Source: Salaquimonas sp.
GTDB lineage: Bacteria; Pseudomonadota; Alphaproteobacteria; Rhizobiales; Rhizobiaceae
NCBI GenBank assembly: GCA_022340185.1
Contig: JAJDOK010000032.1
Span: forward strand, 23,188-87,187
Direction of reading: 5' to 3'
Length of the DNA: 64,000 nt
Shown: positions 20,652 to 30,049 of the stretch, in pieces
Position numbering within the stretch: position 1 is the stretch's first letter
How the letters are laid out: each line of letters starts with the position of its first letter
Notes under the pieces: model-generated
Databases searched by the model: none
Seen by the model: the letters and a program-made list of their open reading frames with translations, nothing else
What the model was told of the DNA's origin: nothing
Position numbers and translations under genes: made by a program

Positions 20652-23600
20652 ATGGCTTCCAGCGTTTCCTCCAGACCGTCCGCCGACGGGCGCGGCGTCC
20701 TTGCCGTTCTGGGTCCCACCAACACCGGCAAGACCCACCTCGCCATCGAGCGCATGGTGGCGCATTCGAGTGGCCTGATCGGCCTGCCGTTGCGCCTGCT
20801 TGCCCGCGAAGTATACGAGCGCGTCGCCGAAAAGGTCGGCGTGGCCAATGTTGCTCTGGTCACCGGCGAGGAGCGGATCAATGCCGATGGCAAGGCGCGC
20901 TTCACCGTCTCCACTGTCGAGGCCATGCCCGACCAGACGGACGCCGCCTTCGTCGCCATCGACGAGGTCCAGCTCGCCGCCGATCCCGAACGCGGCCATG
21001 TCTTCACCGACCGGCTGATGAATCTGCGTGGTCGCGAAGAGACGATGTTGCTTGGTGCCGCCACCATTCAGCACGCGCTGCAGAATCTGTTGCCCGGTGT
21101 CGATGTCATCACCCGCCCGCGCATGTCCATGCTCACCTGGGCAGGACAGAAGAAAATCACCCGCCTGCCGCAGCGAAGCGCCATCGTCGCCTTTTCCACC
21201 GACGAGGTCTACGCCATCGCGGAACTGATCCGTCGTCAGCGCGGTGGTGCAGCCGTGGTGCTCGGTTCGTTGAGCCCAAGGACCCGCAACGCCCAGGTCC
21301 AGCTCTATCAATCGGGCGACGTCGACTTCCTCGTCGCTACCGACGCCATCGGCATGGGGCTCAATCTCGACCTCGACCATGTCGCCTTCGCCCAGGACCG
21401 AAAGTTCGACGGCTTCTCCCAGCGCCGGCTCACGCCCGCCGAGATGGGCCAGATCGCCGGCCGCGCCGGCCGCCATATCCGCAACGGCACCTTCGGCGTA
21501 ACCGGCCAGGTTCCGCCGTTCGACGATGAACTGGTCGAACGCCTCGAAACGCACAATTTCGATCCCGTCAAGGTGCTGATCTGGCGCAACCGCAATCTGT
21601 CCTTTGCCTCGCTCGAGGATTTGCGTGCCTCGCTGGAAGCTGCTTCCGACAGCAGGCTTTTAATGAAATCGTTTCCGGCGCCCGATCTCGTCGCGCTCGC
21701 CAATCTGGCGCGTGATGCGGAGATCGCCGGGCTGTGCAATGCGGAAACCGACATACGTCTGTTATGGGATGTTTGTCAGATACCCGATTATCGCAAGATT
21801 TCGCCAGGTGAACATGCCGGCCTCCTCGGCAATGTCTTCGTCGATATCGCCCGTCTTGGTCGTATTCGCGAAGACTGGTTCGCCCGGCAGGTGGCGATGA
21901 CCGACCGCACCGATGGCGACATCGACGCCCTGTCGGCGCGCATCGCCCATGTCAGGACCTGGACCTACCTGTCGCACCGCGATGGCTGGCTTGAAGACGC
22001 CGCTCACTGGCAGGAAGCCACCAGGCAGATCGAGGACAGGCTCTCCGATGCCTTGCATGAGAGCTTGACGAAACGGTTCATTGACCGCAGGACAAGCGTC
22101 CTGATGAAGCGTCTCAGGGAAAACGCGATGCTGGAAGCTGAAATCAGTTCCGAAGGCGATGTGGTCGTCGAAGGTCATCATGTCGGCCACCTGATGGGAT
22201 TCAGGTTCACCCCGGACAGTGCTGCTTCCGGCCCGGACGCCAAGGCGGCGACGGGCGCTGCGATGAAGGCGCTTGCCGCCGAGATCGCCAAACGCGCCGA
22301 ACGGCTGGGCGCCGCACCCAATGGCGATATAGCGCTCGGCGCCGATGCGACCTTGCGCTGGATCGGCGAACCGGTGGCCAAGCTCACCGCCGGTGACGAC
22401 ACCCTGCATCCGCGCGTCGTCCTGCTTGCCGACGAGCAACTGACCGGCGCACCGCGCGAGGCCGTGGCCAACCGGCTGGAGCGTTGGGTGGCGAACCATA
22501 TCACCACGCTGTTGAAACCGCTGATCGATCTTTCCACCGACGAGGCGCTGACGGGCATGGCTCGCGGCCTCGCCTTTCGCCTGGTCGAGGCGCTTGGCGT
22601 TCTCGACCGCCGCGATGTCGCGTCCGACGTGCAGGCGCTCGACCAGAACACGCGTGCGGGCCTGCGCCGCCACGGCGTACGCTTCGGCGCCTACCACATC
22701 TTCATTCCCGCGCTGCTGAAGCCCGCGCCGACCGAACTGATCGGCCTGCTATGGGGGCTGAAGAAGGGTGACACTGATATTCCCGGTCTGGCCGAACTGC
22801 CTGCCATGCTGGCCGCCGGGCGAACTTCCTTTCCCGCCGAAGCGGGCATCGACCGCGAGGTCTACCGTCTGTGCGGTTTCCGCCTGCTCGGCCCAAAGGC
22901 GGTGCGTATCGACATTCTCGAACGCCTCGCCGACCTGATCCGTCCCGCACTCGCCTGGCGTCCCGGCGCCGACGCGCCGCCCTCCGGCAATATCCCGGAC
23001 GGCGCTGTCGACGGGCGCAGCTTCATCGCCACACCAGCCATGCTGTCGATCCTCGGCGCAACGCATGAGGATATGGAACTGATCCTGAAAGGCCTCGGCT
23101 ATAGTGGCGAAACCAGGCCGGAAGCCGAAGTCCTCGCCATGCTTCCGAAGCCAGCCGCACCGGAGGCACCTGCGTCGGCAGCGGAGGGAGATGCTGTCGA
23201 AGCTGCGACGCCCGCTGAGCCTGCGGCAGAACCGCCGCAACAATCCGCCGAGGAAGCTGTTCAGCAGACGGCCGAAACCGAAACGGCGGCGGAAACCCGG
23301 CCCGCAGCCGAGGCAGTATCCGCGACCGAGGAAGCACCCGGCATCGGGGAGGCAACGCCAAGCGAAGCGGCACCCGACACTGAAGCCGGCGTGCAGGCGC
23401 CTTCCGAAGAGGCGGAACCCCTCAAAACGATCACGCTGTGGCGTCCCGCACGCCACGGTCGCCGTGACGAGGGTCGCCGCGATGACCGATCGACCCGCAA
23501 TGCGAGGCAACGCGCGCAACACGCCGATGGTCAACATGACGGTCAGCATCGCAACAAGCACCGTGGCAATGGCCCGAAAAAGGGCCCCGGAAAAGGCAAG

Positions 23601-23732
23601 CATTTCGACAACCGGAACGAAACCGGCGGCAAGAATGCGAAGCGGCCGGAGAGGTCCCGCCCGATCGATCCGGATTCACCCTTCGCTAAGCTGGCGCAGT
23701 TGAAGGCCGAACTCGAAAAACGCGATGGCTGA
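20652..23732 (+). CDS. Suv3-like DEAD/DExH helicase with long low-complexity tail
   Basis: A 1026-residue superfamily 2 RNA helicase of the Suv3/mitochondrial-degradosome type found in alphaproteobacteria. Motif I is GPTNTGKTH, motif II DEVQLAADPERGH, motif III region LLGAAT, and RecA-like domain 2 ends with QIAGRAGRHIRNG. Residues to about 820 are the conserved helicase body. About 200 C-terminal residues are Ala/Glu/Pro-rich and then basic (RHGRRDEGRRDDRSTRNARQ), suited to RNA or protein contact. The ATG at 20652 is chosen because the extra N-terminal residues in the track look non-coding. Overlaps hslR by 8 bp. Confidence 0.9.
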   Translation: MASSVSSRPSADGRGVLAVLGPTNTGKTHLAIERMVAHSSGLIGLPLRLLAREVYERVAEKVGVANVALVTGEERINADGKARFTVSTVEAMPDQTDAAFVAIDEVQLAADPERGHVFTDRLMNLRGREETMLLGAATIQHALQNLLPGVDVITRPRMSMLTWAGQKKITRLPQRSAIVAFSTDEVYAIAELIRRQRGGAAVVLGSLSPRTRNAQVQLYQSGDVDFLVATDAIGMGLNLDLDHVAFAQDRKFDGFSQRRLTPAEMGQIAGRAGRHIRNGTFGVTGQVPPFDDELVERLETHNFDPVKVLIWRNRNLSFASLEDLRASLEAASDSRLLMKSFPAPDLVALANLARDAEIAGLCNAETDIRLLWDVCQIPDYRKISPGEHAGLLGNVFVDIARLGRIREDWFARQVAMTDRTDGDIDALSARIAHVRTWTYLSHRDGWLEDAAHWQEATRQIEDRLSDALHESLTKRFIDRRTSVLMKRLRENAMLEAEISSEGDVVVEGHHVGHLMGFRFTPDSAASGPDAKAATGAAMKALAAEIAKRAERLGAAPNGDIALGADATLRWIGEPVAKLTAGDDTLHPRVVLLADEQLTGAPREAVANRLERWVANHITTLLKPLIDLSTDEALTGMARGLAFRLVEALGVLDRRDVASDVQALDQNTRAGLRRHGVRFGAYHIFIPALLKPAPTELIGLLWGLKKGDTDIPGLAELPAMLAAGRTSFPAEAGIDREVYRLCGFRLLGPKAVRIDILERLADLIRPALAWRPGADAPPSGNIPDGAVDGRSFIATPAMLSILGATHEDMELILKGLGYSGETRPEAEVLAMLPKPAAPEAPASAAEGDAVEAATPAEPAAEPPQQSAEEAVQQTAETETAAETRPAAEAVSATEEAPGIGEATPSEAAPDTEAGVQAPSEEAEPLKTITLWRPARHGRRDEGRRDDRSTRNARQRAQHADGQHDGQHRNKHRGNGPKKGPGKGKHFDNRNETGGKNAKRPERSRPIDPDSPFAKLAQLKAELEKRDG

Positions 23733-24117
23733 CGCTGCCGCGGGCGAAAGCTCCATTCGGTTGGACAAATGGCTTTGGCACGCCAGGGTGGTGCGCACCC
23801 GCACACTGGCAAAAAAGCTGGTCGAGGCCGGCAAGGTCCGGCTGAACCGCGCCAAGGTCCATTCGGCCAGCCACGGTGTCAGAGTGGGCGATGTTCTGAC
23901 CATCGTCCTGCCGCGCGCCGTTCTCGTTTACGAAATCGTCGGCATTGCCGAACGCCGTGAATCGTTTGCAGAGGCGAGCAAACTCTATGTCGATCTCAGC
24001 ACGCCGTCGGACGCACCCGAATCTGGAACAACCAGACCACCCGACGCACCCAACCTCAAACGCCCCGAAGGCCGCGAGCGGCGCCTGGCGCGTCGCCTTG
24101 CCGGCAAACCTGGGTAA
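23725..24117 (+). CDS. S4-domain RNA-binding protein, Hsp15/HslR family
   Basis: A 130-residue protein with an N-terminal S4 RNA-binding fold: IRLDKWLWHARVVRTRTLAKKLVEAGKVRLN. In E. coli Hsp15 binds stalled free 50S subunits carrying nascent chains. The basic C terminus (RPEGRERRLARRLAGKPG) is typical. The start lies within the helicase gene (8-bp overlap), so the pair is probably one operon and both products act on RNA. Confidence 0.9.
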   Translation: MADAAAGESSIRLDKWLWHARVVRTRTLAKKLVEAGKVRLNRAKVHSASHGVRVGDVLTIVLPRAVLVYEIVGIAERRESFAEASKLYVDLSTPSDAPESGTTRPPDAPNLKRPEGRERRLARRLAGKPG

Positions 24118-24552
24118 GCGCTACCTCAAGTCGCGCTTTTCGTGGGTAATTCGTTCTTGAAGCACCGGTTTAAAAGTTTTACCGACTTGTCGCGTTTGCA
24201 TCCTCCCCGGAGCGAAGAGCTTTTCCAGTGAATATTGGATCATTCTGACGGAGCGAATTTGTGACAAGATCAAGGAAAGGCCCGCAGGGCGTATCGGTTG
24301 ATACGGCCAAGGGGATTTTCGCCGATATTGGCGCCAAAGCGCCCGTCCCTCCGGGTTTCCGATTGTCGGGCACGCGAACCCGGATGTTTCCGGGTTCGGT
24401 CCCAAGCGAATCCAGATCGGGCGCACTCGATCTGGGGTGGCGAACCGGTCTTGCCCGATGCGAAGGCATCGCGCTGTACCCGTTTCACCACCGGCTCACA
24501 CGCGCCAATCGAGAAACGGAATTGACCTAATGCTCACTGGAAGCGCTTTAAA
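24118..24552. other. 435-bp intergenic region with two strong hairpins upstream of fdxA
   Basis: No convincing gene. A GTG-started frame (24261-24530, 89 codons) has a GGAG seven bases upstream and begins MTRSRKGPQGVSVDTAKGIFADIGAKAPVPPG, but its second half looks random, so it is not called. Two perfect inverted repeats occur: GAACCCGGA / TCCGGGTTC with a short loop (around 24378-24399) and CCAGATCG / CGATCTGG around 24413-24436. Either a structured leader of fdxA or a small RNA could be encoded here. Confidence 0.4.
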
Positions 24553-24894
24553 ATGACCTACATCGTCGATGACAAGTGCATTAAGTGCAAATACATGGAC
24601 TGCGTGGAAGTCTGCCCGGTCGACTGCTTCTACGAAGGTGAAAACATGCTTGTCATTCACCCCGACGAATGCATCGACTGTGGTGTCTGCGAACCCGAAT
24701 GCCCGGCAGAGGCGATCAAGCCGGATACCGAGCCGGGTCTTGAGAAGTGGCTCCAGCTGAACGCCGAATACGCCGAGAAATGGCCGAATATCACGGTCAA
24801 ACGGGACCCGCCCGCCGATGCCAAGGAATTCGACGGCGTCGAAGGCAAATTCGAGAAATATTTCTCGGCCGAACCGGGAGAAGGCGATTCCTGA
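24553..24894 (+). CDS. fdxA: 7Fe ferredoxin FdxA
   Basis: A 113-residue ferredoxin of the Azotobacter FdI-like class with one [3Fe-4S] and one [4Fe-4S] cluster. Cys motifs: [17 protein letters not shown] and [12 protein letters not shown]. The C-terminal extension ([19 protein letters not shown]) is normal for this class. It carries low-potential electrons for unspecified cytoplasmic redox enzymes. The FdxA/CarD order here is one I recall from other Rhizobiales. Confidence 0.95.
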   Translation: MTYIVDDKCIKCKYMDCVEVCPVDCFYEGENMLVIHPDECIDCGVCEPECPAEAIKPDTEPGLEKWLQLNAEYAEKWPNITVKRDPPADAKEFDGVEGKFEKYFSAEPGEGDS

Positions 24895-25323
24895 CACCGG
24901 AATCACGCCGGCGCGGTACATATGTCCTGTCGGTGATAGCCTGTCCATTTCCTTTCGCGCCTGCGAGAGGAAATTGATTTTTTCATATTTTTGCGTTATA
25001 TTGACGGGATTGGCGGAATTTGGCCGGCAAATCTGACAGTCAGGCGGCCTTGATTAGAGGAAAGTCACCCTCCCGAATTGAATCCAGCGCTTCGACGGCA
25101 AGGCAGCTTGCCCAGGATATCTTCCACTACGGTCTTATTCCGGCGCGCGGCAATTCGGATTCTGAATGAATATAAACGCGCAACGTCACTGGCGTCGTTA
25201 TCGATGTGTGGCACCGATCGCGATCCGGCCTTTGAAGGGCCCGCGAACCGGAATGCCTGCAACGATGTCCGTCCTGCGGCGATTGCGTTTCGATGCGGCG
25301 GATCAACAGGGAGTACAGTGTAA
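24895..25323. other. 429-bp region between fdxA and carD, containing the likely carD promoter
   Basis: No gene seen; frames present are short and lack ribosome sites. The central part is AT-rich (24973-25005) and holds the promoter described separately, leaving a leader of about 310 nt before carD. The leader has no strong hairpin I could pick out by eye. Confidence 0.5.
24974..25002 (+). promoter_or_regulatory. Candidate sigma70-type promoter for carD
   Basis: TTGATT (24974-24979), a 17-bp spacer and TATATT (24997-25002) in the only AT-rich stretch upstream of carD. The long leader that follows (about 315 nt) leaves room for another promoter or a small RNA. Confidence 0.5.
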
Positions 25324-25887
25324 ATGGCAACGGTAAAAAAGACGACCCAGCGCCACGGCTTCAAGACCGGCGAATATATTGTCTATCCGGCCCATGGCGT
25401 CGGACAGATCACCGCCATCGAGGAGCAGGAAGTTGCCGGCCACAAGCTGGAACTGTTCGTCATCAATTTCGAGCAGGACAAGCTGACGCTGCGCGTCCCG
25501 GTCTCCAAGATCGAGTCGGCCGGCATGCGCAAGCTTTCCGAGTCGCAGACCATCGACAAGGCGCTCAAGACCGTTTCGGGCCGCGCCCGCATCAAGCGCA
25601 CCATGTGGAGCCGGCGCGCGCAGGAATATGAGGCCAAGATCAATTCCGGCGACCTGATCGCGATTTCCGAAGTGGTTCGCGACCTCTACCGTTCGGAAAA
25701 CCAGCCCGAACAGTCCTATTCCGAGCGTCAGCTCTACGAGGCCGCGCTTGACCGCATGGCCCGCGAGATTTCCTCGGTCAACAAGATCTCGACCACCGAA
25801 GCCGTGGTCCTGGTGGAAAAATACCTCGCCAAGGGTCCGCGCCGCGGACCGAAAGCCGAGGAAGCCGAGCAGGAAGAGGCCGCCTGA
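25324..25887 (+). CDS. carD: CarD family transcriptional regulator
   Basis: A 187-residue protein that binds RNA polymerase beta through its N-terminal Tudor-like RID domain (GFKTGEYIVYPAHGVGQITAIEEQEVAGHKLELFVINFE) and stabilises open complexes through a helical C-terminal domain (residues about 75-165). The C-terminal tail is charged (KAEEAEQEEAA). Follows a long leader and is closed by a strong terminator. Confidence 0.95.
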   Translation: MATVKKTTQRHGFKTGEYIVYPAHGVGQITAIEEQEVAGHKLELFVINFEQDKLTLRVPVSKIESAGMRKLSESQTIDKALKTVSGRARIKRTMWSRRAQEYEAKINSGDLIAISEVVRDLYRSENQPEQSYSERQLYEAALDRMAREISSVNKISTTEAVVLVEKYLAKGPRRGPKAEEAEQEEAA

Positions 25888-25934
25888 CAAGCCTCGATCC
25901 GGCTACGGCGTGACCTGAACGCCGGAAAATTGAG

Positions 25935-25958
25935 AGGCCCGGCCAGCGCCGGGCCTTT
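25935..25958 (+). terminator. Rho-independent terminator of carD
   Basis: Perfect 9-bp stem AGGCCCGGC / GCCGGGCCT with a CAGC loop followed by a short T run, about 50 bp after the carD stop. Confidence 0.88.
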
Positions 25959-26060
25959 TGCATTCGCCATGCGGATCACGATTATTTGACGCAACATTAC
26001 CGTCTTCTAACCATGAATCCGCACCCCTTCACGTATAACGGCATGAAAAGGGGTACGATC

Positions 26061-26927
26061 ATGTCCTCAAACGGCAATGCCGACAACAGAATGATCAAGG
26101 CTGCAGTCACCGCTCCCTATCTGGAGCGCGACGAGGAGCACGACCTCGCTGTCCGCTGGGCCCAGAACCAGGACCAGGAGGCGCTGCATCGTCTCACCTC
26201 GGCGCATATGCGCCTGGTCATTGCGATCGCCGCGAAGTTCCGCCGATACGGCCTGATGATGAACGACCTGATCCAGGAAGGCCATATCGGCCTTCTCGAG
26301 GCCGCCGTGCGCTTCGATCCGGAACGCGGCGTGCGCTTTTCCACCTATGCCACCTGGTGGATACGCGCCTCGATCCAGGACTACATCCTGCGCAACTGGT
26401 CGATCGTGCGCGGCGGCACCTCCTCGACGCAGAAGTCGCTGTTCTTCTCGCTGCGCCGGCTGCGCGCCCAGATCCTGAAAGACAGCCAGCCGGCCAATTC
26501 GCACGAACTCTACAAGGAGCTTGCCCAGGCGATCGGCGTTTCGGTCAACGACGTCGCGCGCATGGATTCGCGCCTGTCCGGACCCGACGCATCGCTCAAC
26601 GCCCCGATCGTCCAGGACAACGACACCACCAGCGAGCGCCAGGATTACCTTGTCGACGAAAATCCCCTGCCCGACGAGACGGTGGAAACGGTAATCGACG
26701 GGGAAAAGCGGCTGGCGGACCTGGCCAACGCCATGGACGTGCTCAATCCAAGGGAGCGCAGGATCATCCAGTCGCGCAGGCTGAACGAGGTCGGCGCCAC
26801 GCTCGAGCAATTGGGTGACGAACTGGGCATCTCCAAGGAACGTGTCCGCCAGATCGAGAGCCGCGCGCTGGAAAAGCTGAAGAAAGCGCTGGTGGCGACC
26901 GGTGATTTTCCCTCCAAGCCGTCCTGA
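26061..26927 (+). CDS. rpoH: RNA polymerase sigma-32 factor (RpoH family)
   Basis: A 288-residue group-3 sigma factor. Region 2 is RLTSAHMRLVIAIAAKFRRYGLMMNDLIQEGHIGLLEAAVRFDPERGVRFSTYATWWIRASIQDYILRNWS, the RpoH box region is QKSLFFSLRRLRAQ, and region 4 ends LEQLGDELGISKERVRQIESRALEKLKK. The ATG at 26061 has AAGGGG seven bases upstream, so the longer start in the track is rejected. Rhizobiales usually carry two RpoH paralogues; which one this is cannot be told from the window. Confidence 0.93.
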   Translation: MSSNGNADNRMIKAAVTAPYLERDEEHDLAVRWAQNQDQEALHRLTSAHMRLVIAIAAKFRRYGLMMNDLIQEGHIGLLEAAVRFDPERGVRFSTYATWWIRASIQDYILRNWSIVRGGTSSTQKSLFFSLRRLRAQILKDSQPANSHELYKELAQAIGVSVNDVARMDSRLSGPDASLNAPIVQDNDTTSERQDYLVDENPLPDETVETVIDGEKRLADLANAMDVLNPRERRIIQSRRLNEVGATLEQLGDELGISKERVRQIESRALEKLKKALVATGDFPSKPS

Positions 26928-27001
26928 TCGGCTCGTGTTCGCCCACGCACAAGCGCGTGCGAAATCCAACCCAAAACCAAGAAATATCGGTGACCCACCA
27001 C

Positions 27002-27055
27002 CCCTCCGTGGCAGGGCAAGCGTTGGTGTCCAACCAACGCGCCAGTCCGTGAACG
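27002..27055 (+). repeat. Dispersed intergenic hairpin element, family A copy 1
   Basis: Starts CCCTCCGTGGCAGGGCAAG (CCCT/AGGG hairpin), then a perfect 8-bp hairpin GCGTTGGT/ACCAACGC, then CGCCAGTCCGTGAACG. Related copies lie at 30156-30211 and 63164-63250. It sits between the convergent rpoH and M48 genes, where it could serve as a two-way terminator. Confidence 0.6.
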
Positions 27056-27059
27056 AAAA

Positions 27060-28613
27060 CTAACTGTCGGTAACGATCTTGATCTTGCTTCCCGGCTCCG
27101 GCAGATCGCCCGGGCCGAGTCCGTTGATCAGGCGTAACAGCTTCAACGGTTCGTCGGTGCCTTTCATCTTCGCTGCAAGCTGACCGAGGCTTTCGCCTTC
27201 CTTCACCGTTTCGATACGGATTCTCAGCGGCGCCAGCGCCTGGCGCTCCTTTTCATTGAGCTGACGGAACGTGTCGGTGATGGAATCCGATACCGCCGCG
27301 ATCATCTCCTGGCCGGCCGGCGCCGCCGTGATGAAACGGTAAACCTGGTTGCCGATGCGGATCACCTTGATGCGGAAGTCCCAGCCTTCCGCCTGTGCAT
27401 CGGCAGCCGCGACCGCCAGGCCCGTCGCCGTTTCGCCGACGGTAATCGTGTCTTCCCTCAGCCCGTTGACCCAGCCGCTTTTCAGATAGTCCTCAAGACC
27501 CCTCCAGCGGCTGAGCACGGTCGCGTCGAACCGTGTCGCCGCTTCGCCCGGACCGGTGACGATGATCGCCTTGGGCTGGTTGTCGATGCGGGTGCCTTCG
27601 GGAACCGTGAAGGTGATGCCAAGCCGCGCATGCGAGAACACGCGGCCGCGCACATAGCCTTCGTCGGCCGTATCGCCATAGAGCAGTCCGTCAATGCCTG
27701 CGAGGTAGCGGTCGCGTTCCGTCGCTCCCACGCCCGGCGCACCGAAGAAGCGGGCATGCTTCTTGGCGAGCGATATGCGCTGAGGTGTGGCAGGATGGTT
27801 GGACAGGAAGTTGAAATCGTCCTCGAGCGCCGACTTGCCGGACTTGTAGGCCTGATAGGCCTGCATCGTCTCCAGGAATCGCGCCGCAGCGAACGGATCA
27901 TAGCCTGCCCGGCCGATCATGCGGATGCCGATCGCGTCGGCCTGCAATTCCTGTTCGCGCGAGAAATCCGAAAGCTTCAACTGATTGGCCGCCAGCGCGA
28001 CGCGGGCGGCAACCGAATCGCCCAGCACCTCGTGCACGACATCCTCGCCAAGCTGGGTTGAACTCATCTTTTCCTGGCGCAGGATGGCATGATTGGCGAT
28101 GACGTGGCCCATTTCGTGGGCGATGACCGCGGCGATCTCCGAGGAATCGTCGGCGAGCGCCAGAAGCCCCCGCGTCACGTAGACATAGCCGCCGGGCAGC
28201 GCGAAGGCGTTGACCTTCGGCGTGTTGAGGATCGTCACCTTGTAGACGCGCGACGGGTCGTCCGATACCGAGATCAGCCTGCCGATCACCAGCGCCAGCG
28301 CCTTTTCGGCTTCGGCATTGTGGTATTCGCCGCCATATTTGGCCAGCACCAGCGGATGTTCGCGCGCGCCGATGGCTTCCTGCGGATCGTCCGGCCGCAC
28401 GAAGCTGGAGGTCAGCGTTGCCTCGTTCTTGACGTCCTGCAGCGCCGACAGAACACAGCCTTGCAGCAATGCCGCCGCGCCAAGCACGACCGCACCCCTG
28501 CGCAACAGGCCAAACGGCCCGGCGCGGAATGTCCTCCTGTCCGAAATCGCCGTGTCAGACAAATGATCTGAACCCAAAATCGCTGTAATGGCCGGCAGCG
28601 CCGCTGGCGGCAC
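27060..28613 (-). CDS. M48-family metalloprotease lipoprotein with C-terminal LysM-like region
   Basis: A 517-residue zinc protease for envelope quality control (BepA/YfgC-like). The lipobox is LGAAALLQGC with Cys at about residue 53; the zinc motif is AAVIAHEMGHVIANH, the third ligand probably in SREQELQADAIGIRM. The C-terminal ~50 residues (IRIETVKEGESLGQLAAKMKGTDEPLKLLRLINGLG) look LysM-like, suited to peptidoglycan binding. The n-region before the lipobox is long, so the true start may lie downstream of 28613; no good alternative ATG exists. Confidence 0.88.
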   Translation of the reverse strand: MPPAALPAITAILGSDHLSDTAISDRRTFRAGPFGLLRRGAVVLGAAALLQGCVLSALQDVKNEATLTSSFVRPDDPQEAIGAREHPLVLAKYGGEYHNAEAEKALALVIGRLISVSDDPSRVYKVTILNTPKVNAFALPGGYVYVTRGLLALADDSSEIAAVIAHEMGHVIANHAILRQEKMSSTQLGEDVVHEVLGDSVAARVALAANQLKLSDFSREQELQADAIGIRMIGRAGYDPFAAARFLETMQAYQAYKSGKSALEDDFNFLSNHPATPQRISLAKKHARFFGAPGVGATERDRYLAGIDGLLYGDTADEGYVRGRVFSHARLGITFTVPEGTRIDNQPKAIIVTGPGEAATRFDATVLSRWRGLEDYLKSGWVNGLREDTITVGETATGLAVAAADAQAEGWDFRIKVIRIGNQVYRFITAAPAGQEMIAAVSDSITDTFRQLNEKERQALAPLRIRIETVKEGESLGQLAAKMKGTDEPLKLLRLINGLGPGDLPEPGSKIKIVTDS

Positions 28614-28723
28614 CGATTGTCATCCTGCTTTGCCTGTTAGCAGATTTTACTGCCAAAATTAAGGTGTTGGCGCATGCCGCCGGAGTAAAATCGTCGCGGC
28701 TTGTCACCGTCAGGTCCATGCGC

Positions 28724-30049
28724 TCAGTCAGCGGCCTTTCCGGGCGACGGCCGGCCGATCGAATGATAGGAAAGGCCGCTGTCGTCTGCTTCCTGTGGCG
28801 AATAGATGTTTCTCAGATCCACCAGCACGCGGTCCTTGAGCGTGGCCGCCATACGCTCCAGATCGAGCGCGCGGAACTGGTCCCATTCGGTCAGGATCAC
28901 CGCCATCACGGCGCCCTCCATGCAGGCCCAGGCATTGTCGCAATAGGTGACCGCGGTCAGTAGTTTTTGCGCTTCCTCCATGCCTTCCGGATCGAAGGCG
29001 CGGATGCTTGCGCCCATTTGCTGCAGCGCCGGCACGATGATCAGGCTCGGCGCCTCGCGCATGTCGTCGGTATTGGGCTTGAAGGTCAGGCCGAGCACCG
29101 CGATCTGCTTGCCGGCGACCGAACCGCCCGCGGCATTGACGATCCTGTCCACCATCGTTTCCTTGCGGCGGCGATTGGCTTCCACCACCGTATCGACAAT
29201 GGTCACCGGGCTGTTTGCCTGATGCGCGGTCTTCGATAGTGCCAGCGTGTCCTTGGGAAAGCACGAACCGCCATAACCGGGGCCGGCATGCAGGAATTTC
29301 GAGCCGATACGCTTGTCGAGGCCGATTCCATGGGCGACCTGCTGCACATTGGCGCCGACGGCATCGCACAGATCCGAGATTTCGTTGATGAAGCCGATCT
29401 TGACCGCGAGGAACGCATTGGCGGCGTATTTGATCAGTTCCGCCGTGCGCCGGTCGGTCACCACCATCGGCGTCTCGTTGAGATAGAGCGGGCGGTAGAG
29501 TTCGCGCAATGCCGCGACCGCCCGCTCGGTGTGCGCGCCGACGATGATGCGGTCGGGCCGCTTGAAATCGCCGATCGCCGCGCCCTCGCGCAGGAATTCC
29601 GGATTGGAGGCGACGTCGAAATCGGCGTCCGGATTTGTCTTCTTGATGATCGCCTCGACCTCGTCGCCGGTCCCGACGGGTACCGTCGACTTGGTGACGA
29701 TAATCGTATAGTCGCGAATGAGCCCGGCGATCTCTTCGGCCGCCGCATAGACATAGGTGAGATCGGCATGGCCGTCGCCACGCCGCGTCGGCGTGCCGAC
29801 CGCGATGAAGACGATGTCGGCGTCGCGGATGCCGCTCGCCGCATCCGTGGTAAACGACAGCCGACCCTGGCTTACATTGGTTTCGACGAGGTCCTCCAGA
29901 CCCGGCTCGTAGATCGGCATCCGGCCGGCCTTCAGCGCCTCGATCTTGGCCGCGTCCTTGTCGATGCAAGTAACCTCATGGCCGAAATCGGCGAAACAGG
30001 CCCCCGAGACCAGGCCGACATAACCCGTGCCGATCATCGCTACACGCAT
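28724..30049 (-). CDS. ugd: UDP-glucose 6-dehydrogenase
   Basis: Oxidises UDP-glucose twice with NAD+ to UDP-glucuronate, a precursor of acidic polysaccharide and lipid headgroups. 441 residues with the N-terminal Rossmann motif MIGTGYVGLVSGACFADFGHEVTC, the catalytic Cys region GPGYGGSCFPKDTLALSKTA and a C-terminal UDP-binding domain with LGLTFKPNTDDMREAPS. It is monocistronic as far as visible; no other polysaccharide genes surround it. Confidence 0.96.
   Translation of the reverse strand: MRVAMIGTGYVGLVSGACFADFGHEVTCIDKDAAKIEALKAGRMPIYEPGLEDLVETNVSQGRLSFTTDAASGIRDADIVFIAVGTPTRRGDGHADLTYVYAAAEEIAGLIRDYTIIVTKSTVPVGTGDEVEAIIKKTNPDADFDVASNPEFLREGAAIGDFKRPDRIIVGAHTERAVAALRELYRPLYLNETPMVVTDRRTAELIKYAANAFLAVKIGFINEISDLCDAVGANVQQVAHGIGLDKRIGSKFLHAGPGYGGSCFPKDTLALSKTAHQANSPVTIVDTVVEANRRRKETMVDRIVNAAGGSVAGKQIAVLGLTFKPNTDDMREAPSLIIVPALQQMGASIRAFDPEGMEEAQKLLTAVTYCDNAWACMEGAVMAVILTEWDQFRALDLERMAATLKDRVLVDLRNIYSPQEADDSGLSYHSIGRPSPGKAAD

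Noticed and set aside
24261-24530. 89-codon GTG-started frame before fdxA
   Set aside because: Has a plausible ribosome site, but the second half is unlike protein and overlaps two perfect hairpins; kept only as a note in the intergenic entry.
24540-24553. GGAAGCGCTTTAAA before fdxA as another LacI-type operator
   Set aside because: Only the AAGCGCTT core is shared; the arms differ and no regulator is nearby, so a chance match is likely.
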